From assembly GCA_021730285.1 (NCBI GenBank), contig CP082962.1, positions 4,101,501 through 4,165,500 on the forward strand: 64,000 bases of DNA. Direction: 5' to 3'. Of the stretch, positions 19,086-30,132 are shown piece by piece. The notes under the pieces are model-generated. The model saw nothing but the letters and a program-made list of their open reading frames with translations, did not search any database and was not told the origin of the DNA. A program made the translations under genes and the position numbers. The stretch comes from Desulfovibrio sp. JY (GTDB lineage Bacteria; Desulfobacterota; Desulfovibrionia; Desulfovibrionales; Desulfovibrionaceae). Each line of letters opens with the position of its first letter. Position 1 is the stretch's first letter.

Positions 19086-19825
19086 GCGACCTCCTCGGAC
19101 TGGTCGGCGATGTAGGCCATGGCCTCCCCGAAATCCAGGGTTCCGGTGTAGATGGCCCGGCCGGTGATCACGCCTTGAAGCCCTTTTTTGGAATACGGGA
19201 AAAGCATTTTGACATCGCCCAGGGTGGCCACGCCGCCGGCCACGAGCACGGGCAGATCGGTGAGGTCGAGCAGGCGCTCGAGCGCCTCGAGGTTGACCCC
19301 GGTCTGCATGCCGTCGCGACTGATGTCGGTGTAGACGACAAAAGCCGCACCCTGCTCGGCCAGACGCGGCACGACCTCTTCGACGGTCAGTCCCGCGTCC
19401 TCGACCCAGCCCTTGACCTTGAGCTGGCCGTTCACGGCATCGAGGGACACGCCGACGCGGCCCGGATGGGCGGCGCAGATGGCGGCGAAGGCGTCGGGAT
19501 CGGCCAGGGCCAGGGTGCCGATGATAAGACGCCGCACGCCGGCGTCCAGATAGGCGGCGGCGACCTGCGCGTCGCGGATGCCGCCCCCGAGCTGGACCGG
19601 GATGGAAAGCCCGGAGCAGATGCGGGAAATCAGCTCGAAATTGCGTGGCTTGCCGCTAAAGGCCCCATCCAGGTCGATCAGATGCAGCCACAGCGCCCCG
19701 AGCCCCTCCCAATGCCGGGCCATGGCCTCGGGATCGGGAGAAAACACGGTCACTTCGTCGGCCAGGCCCTGCTTGAGGCGCACGCACTGGCCGTCCTTGA
19801 TATCGACGGCCGGAAACAGGATCAC
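19082..19825 (-). CDS. hisA: ProFAR isomerase
   Basis: 247-residue TIM barrel of histidine synthesis (1-(5-phosphoribosyl)-5-[(5-phosphoribosylamino)methylideneamino]imidazole-4-carboxamide isomerase). Catalytic Asp residues are in [14 protein letters not shown] (N-terminus) and [13 protein letters not shown]; phosphate-binding loops are seen as LGGGIRD and [11 protein letters not shown]. It starts from GTG at 19825, 9 nt after AAGGAG, and that GTG overlaps the TGA of the upstream lipoprotein gene. hisB lies one gene upstream; hisF and hisH are not in the window. Confidence 0.95.
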   Translation of the reverse strand: MILFPAVDIKDGQCVRLKQGLADEVTVFSPDPEAMARHWEGLGALWLHLIDLDGAFSGKPRNFELISRICSGLSIPVQLGGGIRDAQVAAAYLDAGVRRLIIGTLALADPDAFAAICAAHPGRVGVSLDAVNGQLKVKGWVEDAGLTVEEVVPRLAEQGAAFVVYTDISRDGMQTGVNLEALERLLDLTDLPVLVAGGVATLGDVKMLFPYSKKGLQGVITGRAIYTGTLDFGEAMAYIADQSEEVA

Positions 19826-20505
19826 AGGCCAAGCTCCTTGATGCCCTGCTTGAGCCCTTCCTGGGCCAGCTCCATGGCCGAAAGCCAACGGCCGTTTCGG
19901 GACACGAACTTTTTGGCTTCCAGGATGTTGGAGGCCAGCGTCTGCTGGGTTTCGTTGAAATGGAAGGTTTTGACGATGCCGCCGGTGCGCACGTTGACGA
20001 GGGTCAGGCTCAGGTTCACGCTGGCGGGCTTGGTGGCGCCGATCTCGGAACCCTCACGCGCAGTCCAGTCGATGACCAGGGGCACGAGCACAAAGTCCGC
20101 GCCGGCGCATTTGCCGATGTTCTGCCAGTACCGCATGGTGGCCAGTCGGCCCGTCTCGTTGCCGCGCTGCGCGGAATGGGCGCAGGTGTAGGCCATCTTG
20201 GACGGGACGAAATGCTGGCTCGAGCCGGACAGGTCATTGTCCAGGGCGGCGTCGAGCTGGACCGGGACCGCCTCGGGCACGGACCGCATGGACGGCAGAT
20301 AGCCCGTGGGCAGATCGGCGTCGGTGGCCGGGATGGCAAACGGGACAACGACAAAGGTCTTGTTCAGAAAAGCCACGGCCGAAGTGGCGGCGTCGCCAGG
20401 GGTCGGGGCCTTGGCCATCGGCGCGGTGCGACGCACGCATCCTGCCGACAGGGAGATGACGGCCGCAAACACGACAACGAGATAGGCCAACGATTTATTT
20501 CGCAT
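19822..20505 (-). CDS. Lipoprotein of unknown function between hisB and hisA
   Basis: 227 residues; an N-terminal lipoprotein signal with lipobox LSAGC (Cys about residue 23). The mature protein contains [28 protein letters not shown], and [17 protein letters not shown], reminiscent of envelope proteins that sense or assemble curli-like or LPS structures, but no family could be assigned. A single Cys pair (TCAH, KCAG) could form a disulfide. Both ends overlap neighbours (TGATG with hisB, GTGA with hisA), so it is firmly part of the operon although it has no apparent role in histidine synthesis. Confidence 0.75.
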   Translation of the reverse strand: MRNKSLAYLVVVFAAVISLSAGCVRRTAPMAKAPTPGDAATSAVAFLNKTFVVVPFAIPATDADLPTGYLPSMRSVPEAVPVQLDAALDNDLSGSSQHFVPSKMAYTCAHSAQRGNETGRLATMRYWQNIGKCAGADFVLVPLVIDWTAREGSEIGATKPASVNLSLTLVNVRTGGIVKTFHFNETQQTLASNILEAKKFVSRNGRWLSAMELAQEGLKQGIKELGL

Positions 20506-21095
20506 CAGTCCAGGCTCCCCTTGGTGCTCGGCACCCTGGTTCCATCGGCGGTCGTCGCCCGGCGCAGGGCCAGTCCCAACGCCTTGAAGGCCGCCTCCAC
20601 CAGATGATGGCCGTTTTGTCCGTATTCGTAATGGATATGCAGGTTGGCGCGAATCGTAAAGGCCAGGGACTTGAAAAATTCCCGCCACAGATCCCGTTCC
20701 TCGCCCGCGATCACCGGCGGCAACGCATCGCCCCCCCGGTAAACGAGATAAGGCCGGCCGGACAGGTCGACCACCACTTCGCAAAGCGCCTCGTCCATGG
20801 GCACCTTGGCCACGCCCACCCGGGCGATGCCGGCCCGGTCGCCAAGGGCCAGGCGCATGGCCTCGCCCAGGCAAATGGCCACGTCCTCCAGGGAATGGTG
20901 GGCATCCACCTCCAGATCGCCCCGGCAGGAGACCATGAGGTCGAAACGACCCCAAAAGCTCAAAAGCGACAACATGTGGTCGGCGAACCCGACCCCGGTA
21001 TCGACCGAGGCCGTCCCCGTCCCATCGAGGTCGATGCGGACGGAGACCTTGGTTTCGCCGGTCTCCCGGACAAATTCGCCGAAGCGTTCCCCCAT
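20505..21095 (-). CDS. hisB: Imidazoleglycerol-phosphate dehydratase
   Basis: 196 residues, the monofunctional form without a fused histidinol phosphatase. Two metal-binding HHxxED-type repeats are clear: VDAHHSLEDVAICLG in the first half and GHHLVEAAFKALG near the C-terminus. It catalyses the Mn-dependent dehydration of imidazole glycerol phosphate. The ATG at 21095 sits in a tight gap after the tatB stop (21112) and yields the canonical ETKVSVRIDLDGTG N-terminal strand. The open frame extends upstream only into tatB. Its stop overlaps the next gene. Confidence 0.95.
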   Translation of the reverse strand: MGERFGEFVRETGETKVSVRIDLDGTGTASVDTGVGFADHMLSLLSFWGRFDLMVSCRGDLEVDAHHSLEDVAICLGEAMRLALGDRAGIARVGVAKVPMDEALCEVVVDLSGRPYLVYRGGDALPPVIAGEERDLWREFFKSLAFTIRANLHIHYEYGQNGHHLVEAAFKALGLALRRATTADGTRVPSTKGSLD

Positions 21096-21111
21096 GGCGT
21101 TCCCCGACCGC

Positions 21112-21465
21112 CTAGGCGGTCGGAGCCTCCTTTCCCGAGGCCTGGGCCTCGGCCTGTTTCGTCGCGGCCTGGGCCGGCTTGGCTTCGGCTTCGACCGGCG
21201 TGGCGTTCGCGGCGGCGCTCGCCTCGGCCGCATCTCCGGCCGAATTTTCCGGATACAGTTCTTTCTGAGCCTCGCTCTGGCGCTTTTCACGCTCGGCCCG
21301 ATCCACTTCGGCCTCGAAGGTGGATTTGACGTCGTTGCTCATACGCCGGAATTCGGCCATGCCCTTGCCGAGCGTGCGCATGAGGTCGGGCAGCTTGGAA
21401 GGACCGATGACAATAAGGGCCACGATCAGGATGACCACGAGCTCCGTGGAACCGATGCCGAACAT
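21112..21465 (-). CDS. tatB: TatA/TatB-family twin-arginine translocase subunit (TatB-like)
   Basis: 117 residues: N-terminal [20 protein letters not shown] membrane helix, the hinge [15 protein letters not shown], an amphipathic helix, then a long charged Ala/Glu/Lys tail. The MFxIGxxEL start with Glu at position 8 is TatB-like, though the A and B forms are hard to separate by eye. It helps export folded, cofactor-loaded proteins such as the Tat-signal FdhA encoded at the right end of the window. No tatC is adjacent. Confidence 0.85.
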   Translation of the reverse strand: MFGIGSTELVVILIVALIVIGPSKLPDLMRTLGKGMAEFRRMSNDVKSTFEAEVDRAEREKRQSEAQKELYPENSAGDAAEASAAANATPVEAEAKPAQAATKQAEAQASGKEAPTA

Positions 21466-21516
21466 AAAGTCACTCTTTTCGCCGGCCCGGGCCGACGGGA
21501 TTGCAGGTCTCGACGG

Positions 21517-23067
21517 TTATTCCCATTCGATGGTGCTTGGCGGCTTGGACGACACGTCGAAGACCACGCGATTGACACCCTTGACCTCGTTGATGATCCG
21601 GTTGGACATGGAGGCCAAGAGCTCCGAGGGCAGTCGAGACCAGTCCGCCGTCATGGCGTCGAGACTGTCCACGACCCGGATGGCGGCCACGTTTTCATAG
21701 GTGCGCCCATCGCCCATGACCCCGACGGTTTTGAGCGGCAGCAAAACGGCGAACCCCTGCCAGACCTTGCGGTACCAGCCCGAGGCGGCCAGTTCGCTTT
21801 GGACGATCTTATCCGTTCGGCGCAAAATCTCAAGCCGTTCCTCGGTTACTTCGCCGATGATGCGGATGGCGAGCCCCGGTCCGGGGAAGGGATGGCGCCA
21901 GATGATGAAGTCGGGCAGGCCAAGCTCCGCCGCCACCTTGCGCACCTCGTCCTTGAAAAGCTCGCGCAGGGGCTCGATCAGCGTGAGCTTCATGTGCTCG
22001 GGCAGCCCGCCCACGTTGTGGTGGCTTTTGATGACCGCCGAGGGCCCCCGGAAGGACACGGACTCGATGACGTCGGGATAAAGCGTCCCCTGGGCCAGGT
22101 ACTTGACCTTGGGGAGCTTGGCCGCCTCGGCCTCGAACACCTCGATGAAGGTCGTGCCGATGATCTTGCGTTTTTTCTCGGGGTCGGTCACGCCGGCCAG
22201 CCGATCGAGGAAGAGCTTGGCGGCCTTGACGTAGTACAGGTTGAGGTCGAAGTGCTCGCGCAGGTAGGCGGCCACCTCCTCGCCCTCGCCCAGACGCAGC
22301 AGGCCGTTGTCCACGAAGATGCAGTGGAGTTTTTTGCCGATGGCCTTGTGCAGCATAACCGCGACCACGGTGGAGTCCACGCCGCCGGAAAGCGCGCACA
22401 CGACCTCGTCGTCGCCGACCTGCTTTTTGAGCGCCGCCAGCTCCGTTTCCACGAAGGATGCCATGGTCCAGCCCGGGGTCAGCCCGGCAATGCTGAAAAG
22501 GAAGTTGTGCAGGATGCGTTCGCCGTCGTCGGTGTGGGCCACCTCGGGGTGGAACTGCAAGGCGTACATGCGCCGTTCGACGTTGGCCAGGGCGGCGATG
22601 TCCACGTTTTTCGTGCGCCCGGCCACGACAAAGCCGTCCGGCGGCGCGATCACCTTGTCGCCATGGGACATCCAGACCGTGTGGCCGGCCTTGGCGTCGA
22701 GTCCGGCGAAAAGCGGCACGTCGGCCAGGACGGAAAGCTCGGCCCGGCCGTATTCGCGGTCGGTGGAGGCGGCCACCGCCCCGCCCGGCTGGCTATGGGC
22801 CAGAAGCTGCATGCCGTAGCAGATGCAAAGCGTCGGCAGGTTCAGGTCGAAGACGGCCGGATCGAAGGGCGGGGCGTCGGCGTCGGTGACGCTCGACGGG
22901 CCGCCGGACAGGATAAGGGCCGACGGGGCCATGGCCGCGACGTCCTTGGCGGTTACGGTGCAGGGATGAATTTCCGAATACACGCCGGCCTCGCGCACGC
23001 GACGGGCGATCAGCTGGGTGTACTGGGACCCGAAATCCAGGATGACGACTTTGTCGGGAGCTGCCAT
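21517..23067 (-). CDS. guaA: GMP synthase (glutamine-hydrolysing)
   Basis: 516 residues, single-chain form. The N-terminal class I glutamine amidotransferase has the nucleophile in LCICYGMQ and the His/Glu pair in [10 protein letters not shown]. The central ATP-pyrophosphatase P-loop is [13 protein letters not shown]. The C-terminal dimerisation domain ends [18 protein letters not shown], the invariant end of GuaA. It converts XMP to GMP. It starts directly after the guaB stop (23068-23070), forming a guaBA unit. Confidence 0.97.
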   Translation of the reverse strand: MAAPDKVVILDFGSQYTQLIARRVREAGVYSEIHPCTVTAKDVAAMAPSALILSGGPSSVTDADAPPFDPAVFDLNLPTLCICYGMQLLAHSQPGGAVAASTDREYGRAELSVLADVPLFAGLDAKAGHTVWMSHGDKVIAPPDGFVVAGRTKNVDIAALANVERRMYALQFHPEVAHTDDGERILHNFLFSIAGLTPGWTMASFVETELAALKKQVGDDEVVCALSGGVDSTVVAVMLHKAIGKKLHCIFVDNGLLRLGEGEEVAAYLREHFDLNLYYVKAAKLFLDRLAGVTDPEKKRKIIGTTFIEVFEAEAAKLPKVKYLAQGTLYPDVIESVSFRGPSAVIKSHHNVGGLPEHMKLTLIEPLRELFKDEVRKVAAELGLPDFIIWRHPFPGPGLAIRIIGEVTEERLEILRRTDKIVQSELAASGWYRKVWQGFAVLLPLKTVGVMGDGRTYENVAAIRVVDSLDAMTADWSRLPSELLASMSNRIINEVKGVNRVVFDVSSKPPSTIEWE

Positions 23068-24555
<1,488 letters not shown>

Positions 24556-25263
24556 CTAGTCCAGACCGAGATAGGCCGAGCGCACCTTGGGATCGTTTAA
24601 CAGATCCCGGGCCTGGCCCTCCAAGGTCAGACGCCCGGTTTCGAGGACGTAGCCCCGGTGGGCGATCTGCAAGGCCATCTGGGCGTTTTGTTCCACAAGC
24701 AGGACCGTGACGCCATCCCTATTTATCTGCTGGATAATCTCGAAAATATTTTCAACCACCAGCGGCGCGAGCCCCAGGGAGGGCTCGTCGAGCAGCAGCA
24801 GCTTGGGCCGGGCCAGAAGCGCCCGGCCAATGGCCAGCATCTGCTGTTCGCCGCCGGAAAGCGTACCGCCCATCTGGGTGCGCCGTTCCTTGAGCACCGG
24901 AAAGAGGTCGTAGACCTTTTCCTCGTCGGCCCGAAGCCCGGCCTTGTCCCGGCGCAGATACCCGCCCATGAGCAGGTTCTCCTTGACCGTGAGCCGGGGG
25001 AAGATCATGCGCCCCTCGGGCACCTGGGTGATGCCGAGGGACACAATGCGCTCGGTGGTCAGGCGCGTGGTCTCCTGGCCGAGAAAGGTCACCTTGCCAC
25101 GTTTGGGCGGCGTGACGCCGGAAATGCTCATGAGCGTGGTGGTCTTGCCCGCGCCGTTGGCGCCGATCAGCGTGACGATCTCGCCGGCCTCGATGCGAAG
25201 CGACACCCCGCGAAGCGCCTGGATGTTGCCGTAGAAGGTGTGGATGTCCTCGATCTCAAGCAT
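24556..25263 (-). CDS. livF: Branched-chain amino acid ABC transporter ATPase LivF
   Basis: 235 residues. Walker A GANGAGKTT, signature LSGGEQQ, Walker B LLLLDEPSLGLAP (the GLAP variant typical of LivF), and C-terminus TLEGQARDLLNDPKVRSAYLG are all diagnostic. It pairs with LivG to power branched-chain or other amino acid import. The start MLEIEDIHTFYG at 25263 overlaps the livG 3' end by 8 bp; a longer open frame upstream lies inside livG and is not used. Confidence 0.95.
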   Translation of the reverse strand: MLEIEDIHTFYGNIQALRGVSLRIEAGEIVTLIGANGAGKTTTLMSISGVTPPKRGKVTFLGQETTRLTTERIVSLGITQVPEGRMIFPRLTVKENLLMGGYLRRDKAGLRADEEKVYDLFPVLKERRTQMGGTLSGGEQQMLAIGRALLARPKLLLLDEPSLGLAPLVVENIFEIIQQINRDGVTVLLVEQNAQMALQIAHRGYVLETGRLTLEGQARDLLNDPKVRSAYLGLD

Positions 25264-26041
25264 GGACCGCCCCCTTGCCGAGATAGGCCTCGATGACGTC
25301 CGGGTTGGACCGGACCTCCTGGGGGGAGCCGTCGGCGATTTTGATGCCGTGGTCAAGGACCACGAGGTGCTTGCAGATGCGCATGACGAGCTTCATGTCG
25401 TGCTCGATGAGGATGACCGTGATGTCGCGGGCCAGGATGGCATGGATGAGGTCGACCAGGGAGTCGGTTTCCTTGGGGTTCATGCCGGCGGCCGGCTCGT
25501 CGAGGAGCAGGAGCCTCGGGCCGGTGGCCAGGGCCCGGGCGATCTCCAGGCGGCGCTGGTCGCCGTAGGAGAGGCTTGCGGCCGGGGTCAGGGCCTCTCC
25601 GCCGAGGCCGACGAAATCCAGGCATTCCATGGCGGCATCAACGATGCCGCGTTCCTCGGCCCGCTGGGACTTCGTGCGCAGGACCGCGCCGAAAAAATTC
25701 GCCCTGGTGCGGCAGTGCCGGCCGATGCGCGCGTTGTCGAGCACGGTCAGCGAAGAAAAAAGCCGGATGTTCTGAAACGTCCGGGCCACGCCGAGCGCGG
25801 TCATGCGCTCGGGCTTGCTGCCGGCCACGTCGCGCTCGGCCCCAGAACCGCTAAACAGGATCCGGCCCTCGGTCGGCTTGTAGATGCCGGCCACGCAGTT
25901 GAACATGGTGGTCTTGCCCGCGCCGTTGGGGCCAATCAGCCCCAGGATAGCCCCCCGCTCCACGGAAAAGGAAACGTCGGAGAGGGCCATGAGCCCGCCA
26001 AAGCGCTTGCTTACGCCGTCCACTTTCAAGATCGCATCCAT
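25256..26041 (-). CDS. livG: Branched-chain amino acid ABC transporter ATPase LivG
   Basis: 261 residues. Walker A GPNGAGKTT, the LivG-type insertion after the Q-loop (ARTFQNIRLFSSLTVLDNA), signature LSYGDQRRLE and Walker B LLLLDEPAAGMNP are present. The protein starts MDAILKVDGVSKRFGGL at 26041, one base after the livM stop (TAATATG), so the two are coupled. It ends with YLGKGAVHA overlapping livF. Confidence 0.95.
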   Translation of the reverse strand: MDAILKVDGVSKRFGGLMALSDVSFSVERGAILGLIGPNGAGKTTMFNCVAGIYKPTEGRILFSGSGAERDVAGSKPERMTALGVARTFQNIRLFSSLTVLDNARIGRHCRTRANFFGAVLRTKSQRAEERGIVDAAMECLDFVGLGGEALTPAASLSYGDQRRLEIARALATGPRLLLLDEPAAGMNPKETDSLVDLIHAILARDITVILIEHDMKLVMRICKHLVVLDHGIKIADGSPQEVRSNPDVIEAYLGKGAVHA

Positions 26042-26042
26042 A

Positions 26043-27089
26043 TTACGCCGTCCGCCGCGCGGCAAGCTTTGCCCGCAATTCCTTGATCAGTCCGCTTTGC
26101 ATGGTCGACGCGGCCACCTGGGTGAAAATCCCGCCCGGGCGGTAGCGCATGATCAGCACCATGATGAGGCCATAGGCCAGAAACCGGGTCTCGGCCGGCA
26201 GGCCGAGCCTCGGCAGCGCCACACGCAGCACTTCGCCGAGGGCAATGAGGATGACCGCGCCCACCAGGGCTCCGTTGATGTTGCCAAGCCCGCCGAGGAC
26301 CACCATGCACAAGACCAGAAAGGATTCCCAGAACTTGAACATGTCCGGTGAGATGAAAAGCGTCCAACGGGCGAAAAACGAGCCGGCCATGGCCCCGATG
26401 CCGGCCGAAACGGCAAAGGCGATGACCTTGTAGACCAGCAGGTTCACGCCGCAGGAAGCGGCGGCCATGGAATCCTCGCGGATGGCCAGCCAGGCCCGGC
26501 CCAAGCGCGAATCCTCCAGCCGGCGCATGAGGATGTAGACGAAAAGCACCATGAACATGCCGAGATAGTAGTACGGCACCTCGCCCCGGAAGGCGTAGCG
26601 CCACCGGCCGTCGATGCCGAGAAGCGAGGCCAGCCAAGTGAAGTTGATGTCCACAGGCGCGATGCCGGGAACGCCGAGCGGGCCGCGCGTCAGCCAGATT
26701 TCGTTGGTGAGGAAAAGGACCACCAGTTCGGAAAAGCCGAAGGTGACGATGGCGAAGTAGTCCCCGACAAGACGCAGGGTGGGCACGCCGAGCATGATCC
26801 CGAAAAAGGCCCCGTTTAACGCCGCCAAGGGCACGATCAGCCAAAACGACATGTTGTAGTGGATGGTGAGGAGCCCGGCGGTATAGGCCCCGATGCCGTA
26901 GAAGCCCACGAAACCGAGGTCGAGCAGGCCGCAGAAGCCGGGCAGGATGTTGAGCCCCATGGCCAGGACCATGTAGACCATGATGAGGACGAGCACATGC
27001 AGGACGTACACGTCCCGGAAGGGCATGAGCGGATAGGCCAGGGCCGCCGCCGCGATCAGGTATTTGAGTGTGTTTAAGGCGCCACGCAT
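26043..27089 (-). CDS. livM: Branched-chain amino acid ABC transporter permease LivM
   Basis: 348 residues with about nine hydrophobic segments. The family block GLNILPGFCGLLDLGFVGFYGIGAY and the cytoplasmic coupling region DSRLGRAWLAIREDSMAAAS are typical of LivM, as is VVLGGLGNINGALVGAVIL. Together with LivH it forms the membrane channel. It follows livH by 48 bp and abuts livG. Confidence 0.95.
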   Translation of the reverse strand: MRGALNTLKYLIAAAALAYPLMPFRDVYVLHVLVLIMVYMVLAMGLNILPGFCGLLDLGFVGFYGIGAYTAGLLTIHYNMSFWLIVPLAALNGAFFGIMLGVPTLRLVGDYFAIVTFGFSELVVLFLTNEIWLTRGPLGVPGIAPVDINFTWLASLLGIDGRWRYAFRGEVPYYYLGMFMVLFVYILMRRLEDSRLGRAWLAIREDSMAAASCGVNLLVYKVIAFAVSAGIGAMAGSFFARWTLFISPDMFKFWESFLVLCMVVLGGLGNINGALVGAVILIALGEVLRVALPRLGLPAETRFLAYGLIMVLIMRYRPGGIFTQVAASTMQSGLIKELRAKLAARRTA

Positions 27090-27137
27090 GGGAATATTCC
27101 GGTCGGTTCGGGTCGGCCGGCGTCCCGGCCGGCCGGG

Positions 27138-28022
27138 TTAAGCCTTTTCCACCATGGACCGGCCGAGAAATCCCGACGGCCGGAAGATGATGACCAGGAT
27201 CATGACCGCGTAGGCCACGCCGTCGCGGTAGGGAGAGGAAATGTAGCCCGCGCCGAGGGTCTCGGCGATGCCGAGCACCACCCCGCCGAGCATGGCCCCG
27301 GGCACCGAGCCGATGCCGCCGAGCACCGCCGCCGCGAAGGCCTTGACGCCGGCCAGATAGCCCATGGTCGGGTACATGGTGTTGTAATACATGGACACCA
27401 TGACGCCGGCCACCGCGCCCATGCCCGAACCGATGGCGAAGGTGAACGAAATGACCCTGTTGACGTTGATGCCCATGAGCGCCGCGGCGGTGCGGTTCTG
27501 GGCCAGGGCCCGCATGGCCGTGCCGATACGGGTCTTGGTGATGATGAGGTTGAGCGCGACCATGAGCAGCAGGGCCACGACGTAGATGATGACCTGCATC
27601 CAGGAAATGGTCACGTCGGAAAACGTGAACGCCGGCTCATTGAAAAAGGCCGGCAACGCCTGCCGGGGAAACGGCAGCGGCCGGCTGCCCCAGATGATCA
27701 TGGCCAGGTTTTGCAGGAAGATGGACATGCCGATGGCGGTAATGAGCGCCGCCAGGCGCGGGGCCTCGCGCAACGGCCTGTAGGCGATCACATCGAGCAG
27801 GACGCCGATGGCGGCCACGGCCAGCATGGCCAAAACCACGGCCAGGGCGAGCGGCATGCCCGTGGAAATAAACGACAAGGTCAGGAACGCCCCGAGCATG
27901 TAGATTTCGCCGTGGGCGAAATTGATCAGCTCGATGACGCCGTAGACCATGGTGTAGCCCACGGCGATCAGGGCGTAGATGAGGCCCAGGGTGAACCCGT
28001 TGACGAGCTGCTGTTCAAACAA
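27138..28022 (-). CDS. livH: Branched-chain amino acid ABC transporter permease LivH
   Basis: 294 residues with about eight hydrophobic segments. Characteristic stretches are GFTLGLIYALIAVGYTMVYG, LINFAHGEIYMLGAFL and, in the coupling loop, GTAMRALAQNRTAAALMGIN, then AAAVLGGIGSVPGAMLGG. It starts from TTG at 28022 (FEQQLVNG follows), 8 nt after GGAGC. A 104-bp gap with a strong hairpin separates it from the binding-protein gene, an arrangement often used to make more binding protein than permease. Confidence 0.94.
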   Translation of the reverse strand: MFEQQLVNGFTLGLIYALIAVGYTMVYGVIELINFAHGEIYMLGAFLTLSFISTGMPLALAVVLAMLAVAAIGVLLDVIAYRPLREAPRLAALITAIGMSIFLQNLAMIIWGSRPLPFPRQALPAFFNEPAFTFSDVTISWMQVIIYVVALLLMVALNLIITKTRIGTAMRALAQNRTAAALMGINVNRVISFTFAIGSGMGAVAGVMVSMYYNTMYPTMGYLAGVKAFAAAVLGGIGSVPGAMLGGVVLGIAETLGAGYISSPYRDGVAYAVMILVIIFRPSGFLGRSMVEKA

Positions 28023-28070
28023 CGTCCGCTCCGAAACGCTTGAGGTTATGTGGGACGGGCTTTAACGCGA

Positions 28071-28095
28071 ACAGGCTGGATGATATCCAGCCTGT
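28071..28095 (-). promoter_or_regulatory. Intercistronic hairpin between livK and livH
   Basis: A perfect 11-bp stem (ACAGGCTGGAT/ATCCAGCCTGT) with a 3-nt GAT loop lies 32 bp past the binding-protein stop. On the minus strand no T-run follows, so it is better read as an mRNA-stabilising or partial-termination structure that raises binding-protein yield relative to the permease genes. Confidence 0.6.
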
Positions 28096-28126
28096 CCGTG
28101 ATCCGTCATCCGTCTCGTTGCCCCGC

Positions 28127-29296
28127 CTAGTTCATCTGCTTGGGGGCGGGAACGAACTTGCCGTCCTTGACCATCTTGACGAAGGCGGGTTTCTGGCAGT
28201 CGCCGTTGGCGTCGAAGTAGTTGACGCCGGTGACGCCCTTGTAGCCCTTTTCCGGGGTATTCATGCCGGCCAGATAGGCGCGGATCTTGGCCCGGTCGGG
28301 GCCGACCTTGGCGATGGCCTGGACCATCATACCCGCCGCGTCATAGGCGTTGGCGCTCATCCAGTCAACTTCGCGATTGTACTTGGCCTTGAAGTCCTTG
28401 ATGAACTTCTTGGCGTCCGGGCCGGCGGTGTCGGCCAGGAAGGGGGCGGTCAGGTAGGTGTCGTCGGCCGCCGCGCCGCCGAGCTTGATGTAGTCAGCGT
28501 TGTCGAAGCCGTCGGCCCCGAACTTGGGCACGTTAAGCCCGATCTTCTTGGCCTGGTCGGCAATGAGCGCGCCTTCGGGATAGTAGCCGGCGATGAACAT
28601 GGCCTGGGGCGCGCCGCCCTTGAGCTTGGTCAGCTGCGGGGTGAAATCCTGGTCGCCTTTTTTGTAGGCTTCTTCGCCGACCACGTTCAGGCCGAGTTTC
28701 TTGGCCTCTTTGACGAAGGCGTCCTTCAGACCGATGCCGTAGTCGTTGTTCTCGTAGAAGACGGCGACCTTTTTGAGCCCCATGACCTTGTCGATGTAGT
28801 CGGCCAGGAACTTGCCCTGAAAGTCGTCGCGGTACACGTTGCGGAACGACCAGACCTTGCCCTGCTCGTCCTTGTTCTTGTCGCTGATGGAAATATTGGT
28901 GGCCGTGGGGGAGATGGCGGCGATGCCCTCGCGCACATAGGTGGGCAGGGCGGCCAGGTGGGCCGAGGAGCACAGGTGGCCGACGATGCCGACGATCTCG
29001 GGATCGTTGACGATGGAGGAGGAAACCGTGGCGGCCTCGCGGGGCTCGCACTGCTCGTCGAGGTAGACGGCCTCGATCTTCTTGCCGTTCACCCCGCCGG
29101 CGGCATTGACTTCGTCGATCTTCATGGCCACGCCGGCCTTGACATTCTCGCCAAATCCGGCGGCGCTGCCGGTATAGGGCGAAGGCACGGCGATCTTGAT
29201 GGTATCGGCGGCCTGGGCGCTGCCCGCCGAAACGCCCAGGGCCAGGCCCAGGGCGGCCATGAATACCGCCATACGTTTCACATTCCTGCCAAACAT
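28127..29296 (-). CDS. livK: Periplasmic branched-chain amino acid-binding protein (LivK/LivJ type)
   Basis: 389 residues: signal peptide ending SAGSAQA, then ADTIKIAVPSPYTGSAAGFGENVK, the family's first strand and ligand loop. Further blocks AVYLDEQCEPREAATV, GIVGHLCSSAH and VAVFYENNDYGIGLKDAF are those of type I periplasmic binding proteins of the Liv family. The exact ligand (Leu/Ile/Val or another amino acid) cannot be read. The ATG at 29296 follows GGAGGGAGC closely and gives a good signal peptide, so it is preferred to the long upstream open frame. First gene of livKHMGF. Confidence 0.94.
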   Translation of the reverse strand: MFGRNVKRMAVFMAALGLALGVSAGSAQAADTIKIAVPSPYTGSAAGFGENVKAGVAMKIDEVNAAGGVNGKKIEAVYLDEQCEPREAATVSSSIVNDPEIVGIVGHLCSSAHLAALPTYVREGIAAISPTATNISISDKNKDEQGKVWSFRNVYRDDFQGKFLADYIDKVMGLKKVAVFYENNDYGIGLKDAFVKEAKKLGLNVVGEEAYKKGDQDFTPQLTKLKGGAPQAMFIAGYYPEGALIADQAKKIGLNVPKFGADGFDNADYIKLGGAAADDTYLTAPFLADTAGPDAKKFIKDFKAKYNREVDWMSANAYDAAGMMVQAIAKVGPDRAKIRAYLAGMNTPEKGYKGVTGVNYFDANGDCQKPAFVKMVKDGKFVPAPKQMN

Positions 29297-29377
29297 TGCT
29301 GCTCCCTCCGGTTGCGGTTGACGTCCAGCCAAAACCCTTTGCGCCAGCGCAAGAAAGGCCGACGAGGCCCCAAGCTT

Positions 29378-29406
29378 CTTATGCGGCATCCGGCAACATT
29401 CACCAA
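29378..29406 (-). promoter_or_regulatory. Possible promoter for the liv operon
   Basis: TTGGTG (29406-29401) and CATAAG (29383-29378) on the minus strand are 17 bp apart, about 80 bp upstream of livK. The -35 matches consensus at only three positions and the -10 at four, so this is tentative. Nothing else recognisable lies in the 233-bp gap between livK and the ccm operon. Confidence 0.3.
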
Positions 29407-29529
29407 AACGTCATGAAATGCAATGGGTCGCTATGCGCAACGGCTCCGGGGCCGCAACCTTCGCGCCGTCGGGAAACATGCGGACGCGGCCCGGCCGAGG
29501 GACCTTCGCCGGGAGGCGCCCGCCTCTTC

Positions 29530-30132
29530 TTACTGCGAAACCTTGCTCTCCAGTTCGCGCTGGGCCGTGGCCCGGGTGTCCGGATCGACGTCCGGGGCGG
29601 CGAGAACGGTCTTGAAGGCTTCGGCCGCCTTGTCGGGCGCCTTGAGGGCGTACTTGTAGAGCAGACCCAGGTTAAAAAGGGCCCGGAAGTCTTTGGGATG
29701 CTTGGCCAAAACGCCTTCGAAGGCCGCTTTGGCTCCGTCGATGTCCTTGAGATTATACAGGACCACGCCCATGGCGTTTTGGGCCTCGGGGTCGTCGGGG
29801 CGGACCTTGGCCACCTTGTCCAGAAAGGTCTTGGCCCGATCGAAGGCGCCCATGGCCATGAAACGCTCGGCCATGGTCAGTTGCAGCTCGGGGTCGTCGG
29901 GGTTTTCCTTGAGCTTTTGCATCAGCGCCATGATTTCCTTCATGGGGCCGTTCATGGCCTGGCCCATGGCCTCGCCCATGCCGCTTTTCGGCTGCTGGCG
30001 CACTTCAAGGCTCGGGCGCTGCATGCGGTAGATAAACGAACCCACGAATATGACGGCCAGGGCAAAGCCCAAAAAGGCCAGGACCATGCGGCCCGAGGCG
30101 TTGGGCCCGCCGGGCCGATCAGTCGTCGTCAC
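29530..30132 (-). CDS. Membrane-anchored TPR protein at the end of the ccm operon (CcmI/NrfG-like)
   Basis: 200 residues: one N-terminal membrane helix (MVLAFLGFALAVIFVGSFIY), a linker, then about four tetratricopeptide units (GAFDRAKTFLDKVAKVRPDD and NLKDIDGAKAAFEGVLAKHP). TPR proteins of this layout (CcmI/CycH, NrfG) present apocytochrome c to the heme-ligation complex. Its position as last gene of a ccm operon that lacks ccmG and ccmH supports such a role. It starts from GTG at 30132, overlapping the end of ccmD by 14 bp. Confidence 0.8.
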   Translation of the reverse strand: MTTTDRPGGPNASGRMVLAFLGFALAVIFVGSFIYRMQRPSLEVRQQPKSGMGEAMGQAMNGPMKEIMALMQKLKENPDDPELQLTMAERFMAMGAFDRAKTFLDKVAKVRPDDPEAQNAMGVVLYNLKDIDGAKAAFEGVLAKHPKDFRALFNLGLLYKYALKAPDKAAEAFKTVLAAPDVDPDTRATAQRELESKVSQ

